Shown here one piece after another: positions 41,550 through 49,782 of a stretch of DNA of 64,000 bases. The DNA comes from Reinekea forsetii (lineage in GTDB: Bacteria > Pseudomonadota > Gammaproteobacteria > Pseudomonadales > Natronospirillaceae), in contig NZ_CP011797.1 in the NCBI RefSeq assembly GCF_002795845.1, forward strand, positions 1,697,501 through 1,761,500, written 5' to 3'. Made by a program: the position numbers and the translations under genes. Position 1 is the first letter of the stretch. Each line of letters opens with the position of its first letter. The notes below the pieces were generated by a model that worked only from the letters and a program-made list of their open reading frames with translations, was not told the origin of the DNA and made no database searches.

Positions 41550-42921
41550 CAGTCCGACCAATAAAGCGCGTTGGTGTGCGCATGGTGACAAACTCTTCGG
41601 CCGCCGTTGGGTGAATGCCCAAGGTGCTGTCGAAGTCTGCCTTAGTGGCGCCCGCTTGCAAGGCCACAGCCAAACCCTGGATGATTTCACCGGCCTCATG
41701 GCCGACCATATGACAACCGATTACCTTATCGGTTTCAGTGTCGACCAATACCTTCATCAGGGTCCGATGAGTACTGCCCGACAAGGTGTTTTTCATCGCT
41801 TTAAAACGGCTCACAAAGACTGCCACTCGATCGTACTGGAGTATGGCCTCGTTCTCGGACAAACCCACTGTGCCAAGGTTGGGCTGGCAAAAGACCGCGG
41901 TCGGAATCAAACCGTAGTTGACCTTACGCGGGGCATCTTGGGAAAACAGATGATGCGCAACGTACATGCCCTCGGCCAACGCCACCGGGGTGAGCTGCAC
42001 TCGACCGATGACATCACCGACCGCGAAGATATGCGGGACATTGGTCTGGTAATGTTCATTGACCTCAAGATGGCCGCGGCTAGCCAATTCAACCCCTGCG
42101 GCCGCTAACTTGAGTGGTTCGACCAATGCTTTGCGGCCCAAGGCATTGATTACCGCGTCCGTTACCACGACCTGGTCATTATCAAAGGTGACGGCCAATC
42201 GGCCATCGGCCTGCTTTTCAACCTTCTCCACGGTACGGCCGTAATGGATATCAATACCCGCCTCGATCAGTTCTTCGGAGACAAATTGGCGAATATCATC
42301 GTCGAAGCCGCGCAATACCGGTGCGCCGCGATACACCAGATGGGTGTCCGAGCCTAAACCGTTCAAGATGCCGGCAAACTCTACCGCGATATAACCGCCG
42401 CCGACGACAATGGCGTGACGGGGAAACTCGTCCATATAAAAGAATTCATTCGAGGTCATTACCAGTTCATTACCAGGGATCGGAGTGGTCACCGGCCAGC
42501 TGCCTGTGGCAATCAAGATGTTGGCGGCGCTGTAGACCTGATCACCGACCCGGACACTGTGTTCGGTAACAAACTCACCGTGACCGTTGATGATGGTGAC
42601 CCCACTATTTTCCAGCAGACCTTGATAGACCCCTTGCAATCGCTCGATCTCCGCGGTTTTATTATCTCGCAGTGTGGGCCAATCAAAGGTGGGTTTTTTG
42701 TCTACCGTGTAGCCAAAACCGGCCGAGTCTATAAAGCTCTGATTGAATTCCGAAGCATAGACGAACAGTTTTTTGGGCACACAACCGACATTGACACAGG
42801 TTCCGCCCAGATAGCGAGCTTCGATGACTGCCACCCGTACGCCCATTTGGGCGGCCATTCGGGCGGCGCGAACGCCTCCGGATCCGGCGCCGATGACGAG
42901 TAAGTCGAAGTCATAGTTCAT
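41536..42921 (-). CDS. gor: Glutathione reductase
   Basis: A flavoprotein disulfide reductase that regenerates glutathione with NADPH. FAD-binding GAGSGG is at residues 11-16, the redox pair Cys42 and Cys47 is in GGTCVNVGCVPKK, the NADPH domain has GGGYIAVEFAG near 172, and the catalytic base is His437 (LGIHPTAAEE). THLVYRGAPVLRGFD carries arginines that favour NADPH. The ATG at 42921 has GAGGAAC upstream; the frame continues 19 codons further, but those are not homologous. The length of 461 is close to E. coli Gor (450). It shares 14 bp with the end of the recombinase gene. Confidence 0.94.
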   Translation of the reverse strand: MNYDFDLLVIGAGSGGVRAARMAAQMGVRVAVIEARYLGGTCVNVGCVPKKLFVYASEFNQSFIDSAGFGYTVDKKPTFDWPTLRDNKTAEIERLQGVYQGLLENSGVTIINGHGEFVTEHSVRVGDQVYSAANILIATGSWPVTTPIPGNELVMTSNEFFYMDEFPRHAIVVGGGYIAVEFAGILNGLGSDTHLVYRGAPVLRGFDDDIRQFVSEELIEAGIDIHYGRTVEKVEKQADGRLAVTFDNDQVVVTDAVINALGRKALVEPLKLAAAGVELASRGHLEVNEHYQTNVPHIFAVGDVIGRVQLTPVALAEGMYVAHHLFSQDAPRKVNYGLIPTAVFCQPNLGTVGLSENEAILQYDRVAVFVSRFKAMKNTLSGSTHRTLMKVLVDTETDKVIGCHMVGHEAGEIIQGLAVALQAGATKADFDSTLGIHPTAAEEFVTMRTPTRFIGRTVTSD

Positions 42922-43013
42922 GGTAGTTCCTCGGGTTGTGGTTATAAGCAAGCAAGCAAATGGATGGGCGCCGAACAAGGCACCCTATCCTTTCAGACAT
43001 CTGATCGAGCGAA

Positions 43014-43667
43014 TCAAGCGGTTCGATCAATGTAGTTTGGATTGGGACGGTAGAGCACGAATTCCTTGAGTTGCCCTAGGGGTAATTCGGTAAATACTTC
43101 ATAACTGAGACTTTGGTAAAAATCCAAATAACGATTATTACCGGTGTCCAAAAACAAACCAATGGAGTTTTCGTCTTGGTCGGTTATAGCGTGGATCGAT
43201 TCAAGCAACAGCTTGCCCAAGCCCTGCTTTTGAAAATCGGGATGGATGCCGATTAGGCTGACCATACGATGGTTCTTCGACGGCAGACTTTCCTGCACAT
43301 CATTAAAATAGTCAACAAAGCGTCGAGTGCTTTCGAATCCGGCGGTTAGGATCATTTTTAGGCGCCAAAAGAGCTGTTTGGATATATCCATTTTCAACTG
43401 CAGATCGCTAAAAAAGGCGACCCCCAGCAGGCGATCGTCCGCTTTGTGCACCACGCCAAAGATAAACTCCCCTCGGTCCATGTGCAAACCGATTAGCTCG
43501 CGAATTGTCGCCCGAATGCGTTGTTTATAGCCGGGGCGCTGGGCATCAAGTAAATATTTAAAGGTCGGTTCGTCTTTGTAGGAATGATACAGCAACGACC
43601 GCGCCTGGCGATTAAAGCGGTCATCCAAGCGGACGACCGCTACGTCATCTAAGGCTATCAGTGGCAT
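43014..43667 (-). CDS. GNAT-family N-acetyltransferase
   Basis: A 217-residue acetyltransferase. Motif A, which binds the acetyl-CoA pyrophosphate, is QKQGLG at 146-151 (Q/R-x-x-G-x-G/A), preceded by the strand MVSLIGIHPDF. FYQSLSYEVF near residue 186 is the usual motif B ending. The N-terminal third is divergent, and the acceptor cannot be predicted. AAAGGTGA precedes the ATG. It lies between gspM and gor on the same strand, 58 bp after gspM, so it may be read with the gsp transcript because no terminator is visible between them. Confidence 0.87.
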   Translation of the reverse strand: MPLIALDDVAVVRLDDRFNRQARSLLYHSYKDEPTFKYLLDAQRPGYKQRIRATIRELIGLHMDRGEFIFGVVHKADDRLLGVAFFSDLQLKMDISKQLFWRLKMILTAGFESTRRFVDYFNDVQESLPSKNHRMVSLIGIHPDFQKQGLGKLLLESIHAITDQDENSIGLFLDTGNNRYLDFYQSLSYEVFTELPLGQLKEFVLYRPNPNYIDRTA

Positions 43668-43725
43668 AAATCACCTTTATTGTTGTTTTTATTGGTTTTA
43701 GTACTGTCCGTTGCCGGCCGATGCC

Positions 43726-44214
43726 TCAGTTCAGAGTCCCTAGGGTCACTCTGACGGAGACAAAACCGGATTTGGGGCGATCTTCTAATGTTAACTCGGT
43801 ATGGCCAATGCCCAGTGCCGTCAAACCGCCCAGCCATTGAATGACCGCCGGGTAGCGAACATCCTCTAGCCAGACCTTGAGTAGAGTGCCATCGGGCTCG
43901 AACCGTTGAATATCGACACCAAAGCGGGCCGCCTGGCGCCTCACTTCGCTGTTTAAACTACCGGTGTCGAAGGTTGGGTCTTCACGACTGTTGCCCAAGG
44001 CCTGTGGCGCTAAGCTCAGCAGTTCGCGGTAAACACCCTGGGCGTTCTCTAGATCTTTGTTTAGCTGTTTATTAGCCTTAAGCACCGGCAAGGTAATACC
44101 GAAAATTAGAATAGCCAACAGCAGTGCGACCATCAGCGCCAAAAGCGAGCGTTGGTCGCGTCGGCTATAGGCCGCCCACTTGAGTCGGAGCGGTTCGAAT
44201 AGGTTTTCAAACAT
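43726..44214 (-). CDS. gspM: Type II secretion protein GspM
   Basis: A small bitopic inner-membrane component of the type II secretion (T2SS) assembly platform that partners GspL. The 162-residue protein has a cytoplasmic N-terminus, one membrane span at about 26-46 (LLALMVALLLAILIFGI) and a ferredoxin-like periplasmic domain. It overlaps gspL by one base (TGATG) and ends the gsp gene set. The family is poorly conserved, so the call leans on topology and position. No gspN follows. Confidence 0.88.
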   Translation of the reverse strand: MFENLFEPLRLKWAAYSRRDQRSLLALMVALLLAILIFGITLPVLKANKQLNKDLENAQGVYRELLSLAPQALGNSREDPTFDTGSLNSEVRRQAARFGVDIQRFEPDGTLLKVWLEDVRYPAVIQWLGGLTALGIGHTELTLEDRPKSGFVSVRVTLGTLN

Positions 44215-45470
44215 CAGACTTGCCCCCCATAAACCGACTTAAACCGCGCCCGAAATACGTCCTTGTCTTGATTGGCCGAGTATTCGACCGTGTAGCCTTT
44301 GTCGGTTAGACCGGTTTTGAGGGATTCGAATAAGGCAAAGGCATCGCCCGCGTCGGCAATATCCTGAACCAGGGTGAAATAGGCCTCTTTACGGTCATGA
44401 TTGTAACGGAAATCTTCCAGTTTGAAGCTAGGGCTGGCAATCGTTAGATCGTTTAACACGGCCAAGGCATTCACTTGCACACTTCGATCGACAATGCCGG
44501 ATTCAGTCGCCAAGGTGCGCATTTCCCGGGTCATCAACGACCGTTGGATGCGCTTATCCTGACCAAAGACCTGCAGAAAAACGTTATCGCTGGCCGCTAA
44601 GGTTTGCTCGATCCGAATCTGCAGCCGATGATTATCCAATAGGGTTAGGCTCACCCAGACGACAAAGGCGGCCAGACCGGCGACTGCGGCGGGTAGCCAC
44701 AGCTGATATTGGGAATTGGAAGGCTGTTGACTGAATTCAGCGGTAATCAGGTTGCCAGGCTGCCTGTTACCCTCTGCCCGATCATGCCAATCGATGAGCT
44801 GTTTTATATCCTGAACGACCCACTGCACGGGGACACCGGTTGCTTCCAGTTGGTTGACAATCGACTTGGCCACACCATCGGCATGGGCACTGATGATCAG
44901 GATCGGCGCCTCAGGGTCGAGTTGATTTTGCTGCGACCACATATCAAACCATTGCGAGAAGCCCTTGGGATGTATCTTGAATATCTGGTCTCGGGCACTC
45001 AGGGTGACGATCTGCTCGGAGATCTGTAATAGGGTTTCGTTGGTCTGATTTTCTGGGATCGAGAAATCTTGGCAATTAAAGGCCTCCAAGACGATCAAGC
45101 CGCGCACGCGCAGGGTCTGTAAGACCCGACTAAAGCGCTCCAGCCCGGTGACCAAGACGGTGGCTGCCCCGCCCAGTGGCTTGTTTTTCAATACCAGATG
45201 CACGCTATCGATGTCTTGGGCGAGGAATTCTTCGGCGGCAAACTTCAGGGCTTGGCCAGACAGGCGTCGCGTCTTGGCCGGTAAGTTCAGCTCAAGGGTC
45301 GAGAACCAGTATTCGGGTAAAAACAACCTGACCGAACAGACGGTTAGATTATGCGCTTGTTTTTGATCCAGCAATTCCTCGAACGAACCCTCAAAAACAC
45401 TCGGGTCGCCTGGCCAATACCACTCTAGGCGATCGGCGGTGTCCCAAAACAGGCTTAATTGAATACTCAT
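44214..45470 (-). CDS. gspL: Type II secretion protein GspL
   Basis: GspL anchors the ATPase GspE to the T2SS inner-membrane platform. The 418-residue protein has an actin-like cytoplasmic domain (about 1-240) that binds GspE, one membrane span near 257-278 (LPAAVAGLAAFVVWVSLTLL) and a periplasmic ferredoxin-like domain. ATG 45470 has GGAG five bases upstream, preferred over a GTG at 45476. It lies 12 bp after gspK and overlaps gspM by one base. Confidence 0.92.
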   Translation of the reverse strand: MSIQLSLFWDTADRLEWYWPGDPSVFEGSFEELLDQKQAHNLTVCSVRLFLPEYWFSTLELNLPAKTRRLSGQALKFAAEEFLAQDIDSVHLVLKNKPLGGAATVLVTGLERFSRVLQTLRVRGLIVLEAFNCQDFSIPENQTNETLLQISEQIVTLSARDQIFKIHPKGFSQWFDMWSQQNQLDPEAPILIISAHADGVAKSIVNQLEATGVPVQWVVQDIKQLIDWHDRAEGNRQPGNLITAEFSQQPSNSQYQLWLPAAVAGLAAFVVWVSLTLLDNHRLQIRIEQTLAASDNVFLQVFGQDKRIQRSLMTREMRTLATESGIVDRSVQVNALAVLNDLTIASPSFKLEDFRYNHDRKEAYFTLVQDIADAGDAFALFESLKTGLTDKGYTVEYSANQDKDVFRARFKSVYGGQV

Positions 45471-45482
45471 TGACACTCCATT

Positions 45483-46472
45483 TTAACTATTCGACTCGTT
45501 GGTATCATCTAAGTCTGCCGATGCCGCGGGCCCTTTAATCGGGTCACCCGGTATCGGATTGGCTTCCTTCACCGATCGATCTCTTAAGGTTAAGGTCATC
45601 CCCGACGAACCACGATGTAACATGCTGCGTTGAGTCAGGGTTCTGTCCTGTAACGTCACTGAAGTATATAACTCGAACCAATTGGACGTAACACTTAGTT
45701 GCGCCAGCAATACCGATGAATCCTGATTTTCTTTAAAAACTTCGCCACTTAAGAAGTCACTCAGAGACGTAAAGCCGGTTTCCCCGCGGCTGGCTACGAC
45801 CTGTTGGGCGGTACTTTCATCGATATAGACCGCAATTGACTGGATGATTTCGGCCGGCGCAGTATTGATATTCAATTTGCTATCGGCCGGTAACGCACTC
45901 AGATAGGGCGCAATCTTCTGATACTCAGCATAATCGACCGATTTTAACAGCAACAGTTCCGATAGATCGGCCATGCTGGTGTATGCCGGCGCATAGCTGG
46001 GCCGTTCATCGGCATAGAAATAGTCAATGCCGCTGTCTCGATCAAACCATTGCAACAGTTCGTCAGCAATTTCTGGCTTAGAGCCGAGAATGGTTAATAA
46101 GCGCATCAAGCCCTGTTGTGCCGAATCCCGATAACCGCTTTCCAGAGTCAGCCAGTTTAGGTTGAAGCGGCCCTGTAAATCGTTTAATTCCAGTTGAATC
46201 ATGCCCTGATCGACGGGGAATAGGCCATCTGCGGTGTTCCACAGTTCGTAGAGATGATCGGTTTGACTGTTGCGCAGGTCGATTATCAGACCGACCTTGG
46301 CGATGGCCTCGGCACTCTCTGCATAGGTCTGTGCTTGGCCGAGAAACAGACTCTGAGCTGTCCGATCGATTTGAATACGTTGCTCATATTGTAATTTGGC
46401 GGCCACCACGATCAGGATAGCGAAGACCAACATAACCTGAATCAACACAAAGCCACTCTGCTGACGTCTCAT
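45483..46472 (-). CDS. gspK: Type II secretion minor pseudopilin GspK
   Basis: GspK is the large minor pseudopilin that caps the T2SS pseudopilus with GspI and GspJ. The 329-residue protein has a short leader ending in Gly7 and the hydrophobic helix FVLIQVMLVFAILIVV. Position +5 of the mature protein is Gln and not Glu, which is normal for GspK. The large alpha domain includes LNINTAPAEII (helix-hairpin-like, near residue 203). The C-terminal tail is rich in Asp, Pro and Ser. It overlaps gspJ by 4 bp. Confidence 0.92.
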   Translation of the reverse strand: MRRQQSGFVLIQVMLVFAILIVVAAKLQYEQRIQIDRTAQSLFLGQAQTYAESAEAIAKVGLIIDLRNSQTDHLYELWNTADGLFPVDQGMIQLELNDLQGRFNLNWLTLESGYRDSAQQGLMRLLTILGSKPEIADELLQWFDRDSGIDYFYADERPSYAPAYTSMADLSELLLLKSVDYAEYQKIAPYLSALPADSKLNINTAPAEIIQSIAVYIDESTAQQVVASRGETGFTSLSDFLSGEVFKENQDSSVLLAQLSVTSNWFELYTSVTLQDRTLTQRSMLHRGSSGMTLTLRDRSVKEANPIPGDPIKGPAASADLDDTNESNS

Positions 46473-47188
46473 GGCAAGGCCCCCTGATCCAGAGGCGGTA
46501 GGCTGGGTACGGCAAAGAGGCGTTGATGAATCGGGCCTGTGCCAAGGGTAAGGCTAATTTCGACGCCGATTAGGCGAGTCAGTAGCAACCCGGTACGTGG
46601 GTCGGAAGTGGGCGGCTCGGACTGGTACTCGGTGCTCTTGGTTTCCGGATCGTAGGTTAAAAAACGCCAATCGATGGCTTTGAGCGGGCGCAACAGTCGT
46701 TGGTGATACCAGCGCAGGGAACCGTCATCGTCTAGATGGGCCTTATAACTGCGAATCAAGCAACCGCCCTGATCGTTGATGAGATCATCCTCCAAGAGGT
46801 CACACAGCTCACTACCGGGTTCTGCCAAGCGATAGACAACCCGCTGCTCTGTGGAACGCTCATAAGCGATGAAGGGACTCCAGGCCCAACCATTGTGGGT
46901 CAGCGCCAAGCCATCGGCATCCATTAGCATCGCGGGCGCAAAATCACCAAAGGCGTCTTTGACCGGTCGCTGGGGGCTGAATTGGATGAAATCCTGTTCC
47001 AGTAAGCGCATGGCTCGACTCAACTGCGAGGTTGACTCGGCTTGGGCACCCAAGGTGTCGCGAGTATTGATGCTGGTACGCAACAGATTAAAGGTGCCGA
47101 TGGCGATAACCGCACTCAATGCCAGGGCAACCAATAGTTCGATCAGGGTCATGCCCTGTACCCTGTTCATGCCCTGGAACGACTTCAT
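46469..47188 (-). CDS. gspJ: Type II secretion minor pseudopilin GspJ
   Basis: A minor pseudopilin of the T2SS tip complex. The 239-residue precursor has the prepilin site QGMTLIELLVALALS: cleavage after Gly12, with Glu at +5 and a hydrophobic helix. The rest is a beta-rich globular domain with two nearby cysteines (ELCDLLEDD and QGGCLIRS) that could form a disulfide. It overlaps gspI and gspK by 4 bp each, so the minor pseudopilins are coupled. Processing needs a PilD/GspO prepilin peptidase, not seen in this window. Confidence 0.92.
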   Translation of the reverse strand: MKSFQGMNRVQGMTLIELLVALALSAVIAIGTFNLLRTSINTRDTLGAQAESTSQLSRAMRLLEQDFIQFSPQRPVKDAFGDFAPAMLMDADGLALTHNGWAWSPFIAYERSTEQRVVYRLAEPGSELCDLLEDDLINDQGGCLIRSYKAHLDDDGSLRWYHQRLLRPLKAIDWRFLTYDPETKSTEYQSEPPTSDPRTGLLLTRLIGVEISLTLGTGPIHQRLFAVPSLPPLDQGALP

Positions 47189-47571
47189 GGCGAGCCCGCC
47201 TCACCGAGCACGGCAATGAGGATGTCGGCCGGAGTGTCATCAGTTTTGAGTCGAGTGCGCAGTTTTATGTGCCGTAAAAAGGGTCCAAGCAGGTCCATCT
47301 CGACATTGCTGACTTCAATCTCGACGATCCAGTCTTGATTATTATAAGAATAGTTTTGTCGGGTGGTGCCGCCATCGGGTAGCGCTTTGTCTAAGCGCAT
47401 TTGGGTGAGGACATTTTGATTGATCCAGCGCGCTTGGACCTGCTCCTCTATCTGTCGAGCACTGTTCAAGGCCTGAATGTTGGAGGTGGCGATCGTCGAC
47501 GCCAGGAGCGCAAAAATAGCCAAGGCCACCATGACTTCAACGAGGGTAAAACCCCGGTTAGGGTGCTTCAC
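47185..47571 (-). CDS. gspI: Type II secretion minor pseudopilin GspI
   Basis: The smallest minor pseudopilin of the tip trimer I-J-K, 128 residues. The prepilin site is RGFTLVEVMVALAIF: cleavage after Gly7, mature Phe1 and Glu5. SARQIEEQVQARWINQN near residue 40 is the family's conserved helix. It overlaps gspH by 14 bp and gspJ by 4 bp. Confidence 0.92.
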   Translation of the reverse strand: MKHPNRGFTLVEVMVALAIFALLASTIATSNIQALNSARQIEEQVQARWINQNVLTQMRLDKALPDGGTTRQNYSYNNQDWIVEIEVSNVEMDLLGPFLRHIKLRTRLKTDDTPADILIAVLGEAGSP

Positions 47572-48118
47572 GGCTTAACTCCAGACGATTAAAGCCATCA
47601 CCGACGATCCTTATCAGCTGCTCTGACATGGCATCGAGCCGCATAGTCATGACAAAGGACGGGGTATATTCCTCCGAGGGCAAGAGAATCACCTGGGGCT
47701 GAATCAGCGCAGGGTCCTCCGGTAACGCCTCAGACAGCGCGACCCACTGTTGGGATTCCAAATCGAGCATCAGCTCGACGATCAAATCGTCGTTTTCATT
47801 AACATAGGGGCTCTCACTGATCACGGTCCAAACCACGTCCGCTTCGCCGGCATCCGGGTCACCGGCCTGCCAACTCAGGGTCGCCACAGAGCCAGTCATA
47901 AAATAGAGCCCTGTTTCGCTCAGGGTTACTAGGCTTTGATCTTGCGCTCGGGTAAACCAATGGACCAGGATATCACCGGTGCGCTGCAGATCATCAAGCG
48001 GGTCATTGCGCACCACACCGAGCCGTATCGCAGCGGCACCGATCCCTATGATCAGAATTACCACCATGAGTTCGATCAGCGAAAACCCGGCGTCACGCCG
48101 ATGTCCGCGAGGCATCAT
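47558..48118 (-). CDS. gspH: Type II secretion minor pseudopilin GspH
   Basis: A minor pseudopilin that joins the I-J-K tip to the GspG fibre. The 186-residue precursor has the site AGFSLIELMVVILII: cleavage after Gly11, mature Glu5. A beta-sandwich GspH/FimT domain follows. It shares one base with gspG upstream and 14 bp with gspI downstream. The order G-H-I-J-K is standard and fixes its identity, since GspH proteins diverge strongly outside the helix. Confidence 0.9.
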   Translation of the reverse strand: MMPRGHRRDAGFSLIELMVVILIIGIGAAAIRLGVVRNDPLDDLQRTGDILVHWFTRAQDQSLVTLSETGLYFMTGSVATLSWQAGDPDAGEADVVWTVISESPYVNENDDLIVELMLDLESQQWVALSEALPEDPALIQPQVILLPSEEYTPSFVMTMRLDAMSEQLIRIVGDGFNRLELSREAP

Positions 48119-48534
48119 CAGTTCAGATTAACTGAAGAGATATCCTGGTAGATACCCTCACCGCCATCGCTGCCGTCGGCTCCCAGAGAGATGATTTCCG
48201 GTACATTGTTCTCGTTAATATAGCCATAGGCATTGCCCCAAGGATCCAGAGGGGTCTTTTTCAAATAGGGCCCGCGCCAGTTTTTCGCTTCCGGATCGCC
48301 ACTGGGTTTAGCCACTAAGGCTTCCAAACCCTGATTGGTCGATGGATAGTGCGAGTTGTGTAGGCGATACATTTCTAACGACTGGCCGATGGTGCTCATA
48401 TCGGCATGCGCCGCGGTCACACGAGCCTCATCGCCCCGCCCCACTACATTGGGTACCACCAGGCCAAAGATGATGCCCAGGATCACTAGCACAACCATGA
48501 GTTCGATCAGGGTAAAACCCGTTTGTTTTTTCAT
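48118..48534 (-). CDS. gspG: Type II secretion major pseudopilin GspG
   Basis: The main subunit of the T2SS pseudopilus. The 138-residue precursor MKKQTGFTLIELMVVLVILG is cleaved after Gly6. The C-terminal part has the conserved WRGPYLKKTPLDPWGNAYGY and the aspartate-rich Ca2+-binding loop LGADGSDGGEG. The ATG at 48534 is preferred to an upstream TTG that would lengthen the leader. It lies 33 bp after gspF and has GGAG about ten bases upstream. Confidence 0.95.
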   Translation of the reverse strand: MKKQTGFTLIELMVVLVILGIIFGLVVPNVVGRGDEARVTAAHADMSTIGQSLEMYRLHNSHYPSTNQGLEALVAKPSGDPEAKNWRGPYLKKTPLDPWGNAYGYINENNVPEIISLGADGSDGGEGIYQDISSVNLN

Positions 48535-48567
48535 TGCTTTAAAACTCCAGCCCGGCAACCTCTGAGG

Positions 48568-49782
48568 TCAACCGGCCATATTATTCATTTGCATTATAGG
48601 TAGCACAATGGCCAGGACAATCACCAAAACGATGGCACCCATGATCAGAATCATCAGCGGTTCGAATAGGCTTAAGATGGTGGTAATCAGCTCCTGCACA
48701 GAGCGATTTTCAGCATCGGCGGTTTTCTGTAACATGGCATCGAGCTCTCCACTGGCCTCTCCGCTGCCTATCATATGCAACATCATCGGCCGGAAGTAAC
48801 CGGCCTCGGTCAAAGCTTTGTGTAAAGACGAACCTTCACTCACGGCCACCGCGGCGCGGCTAACCCGTTGTTTTATCTCTAAATTTGCAATCACCTGAGC
48901 CGAAATTCTCATCGCTTCCACCAAGGGCACTCCGCTCCCAGACAACATCGCCACGGTGCCAATAAAACGTGAGGTGTTGAAGCCTTTAGAAATCCGCCCG
49001 ATCAGGGGTAAGCGCAGCAACAGACGGTGGGTCTTGGTACGCCGCTCGATGGGCCGGTTATAGAGATGAAAGAGCAGCGCGAGCGCGATACAAAAGACTA
49101 AAAAGTGCCCCCAATAGCGCATCACCATATCGCTAGAGGCCAGTAAAACCCGGGTGGGTGTCGGTAATACTTGACCGGTGGAGGAAATCACCCCGACGAT
49201 TTCGGGTACCACCGAATAGAGCAGAAAGACAATGATCAGTAGCGCCACACCGGTGAGAATGGCGGGATAAATACTGGCCATCTGGATTTGCTTACCAATG
49301 CGCTGCTGTTCTTCCATATGATCGGCCAGGCGGTTCATCACCCGATCCAGATGGCCGCTGTGTTCCCCGGCATTGACGGTGGCCTGATAGAGCACCGGAA
49401 ACGCTCGCGGGTACTCGGATAAGGCATTGGCCAGACTAAAGCCCTCTAGCACCTTTGAGCGCACGCTCAACACCAGGCTACGCACCTTGGCCTTTTCCGA
49501 TTGATCGGCGGCGGCCTTAAGGCATTCTTCCAACGGCATTCCAGAACCGACCAACGTGGCCAATTGGCGGGTCACCAGAGCCAGATCGGCTACCGATAGG
49601 CCGGGTGAAAACAATCCCTGGGATTGATTTTTGCTGCGCTGTTTCTGGGCCTGCTGTACTTCTTGGACAAACCAGCCCTTATCGCGCAACTGCTGGCGAA
49701 TCTGACGGGCACTGTCGGCCTCTAAGATGCCTTTTTTCTTTTTGCCCCGGCCATCGAGAGCGACATATTCAAATGCTGCCAT
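48568..49782 (-). CDS. gspF: Type II secretion inner-membrane protein GspF
   Basis: GspF is the polytopic centre of the T2SS platform. The 404-residue protein starts MAAFEYVALDGRGKKKKGIL, a GspF hallmark, and has two homologous cytoplasmic helical domains (about 70-190 and 270-370) separated by membrane spans near 170-190, 220-240 and 375-400. The conserved LVTRQLATLVGSGMPLEECL opens the first domain. It overlaps gspE by one base. Confidence 0.95.
   Translation of the reverse strand: MAAFEYVALDGRGKKKKGILEADSARQIRQQLRDKGWFVQEVQQAQKQRSKNQSQGLFSPGLSVADLALVTRQLATLVGSGMPLEECLKAAADQSEKAKVRSLVLSVRSKVLEGFSLANALSEYPRAFPVLYQATVNAGEHSGHLDRVMNRLADHMEEQQRIGKQIQMASIYPAILTGVALLIIVFLLYSVVPEIVGVISSTGQVLPTPTRVLLASSDMVMRYWGHFLVFCIALALLFHLYNRPIERRTKTHRLLLRLPLIGRISKGFNTSRFIGTVAMLSGSGVPLVEAMRISAQVIANLEIKQRVSRAAVAVSEGSSLHKALTEAGYFRPMMLHMIGSGEASGELDAMLQKTADAENRSVQELITTILSLFEPLMILIMGAIVLVIVLAIVLPIMQMNNMAG

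Noticed and set aside
48508-48528. AAAC-CC-GTTT in gspG as a third PsrA site
   Set aside because: It lies inside coding sequence with a 2-base spacer unlike the two intergenic sites and is far from any promoter.
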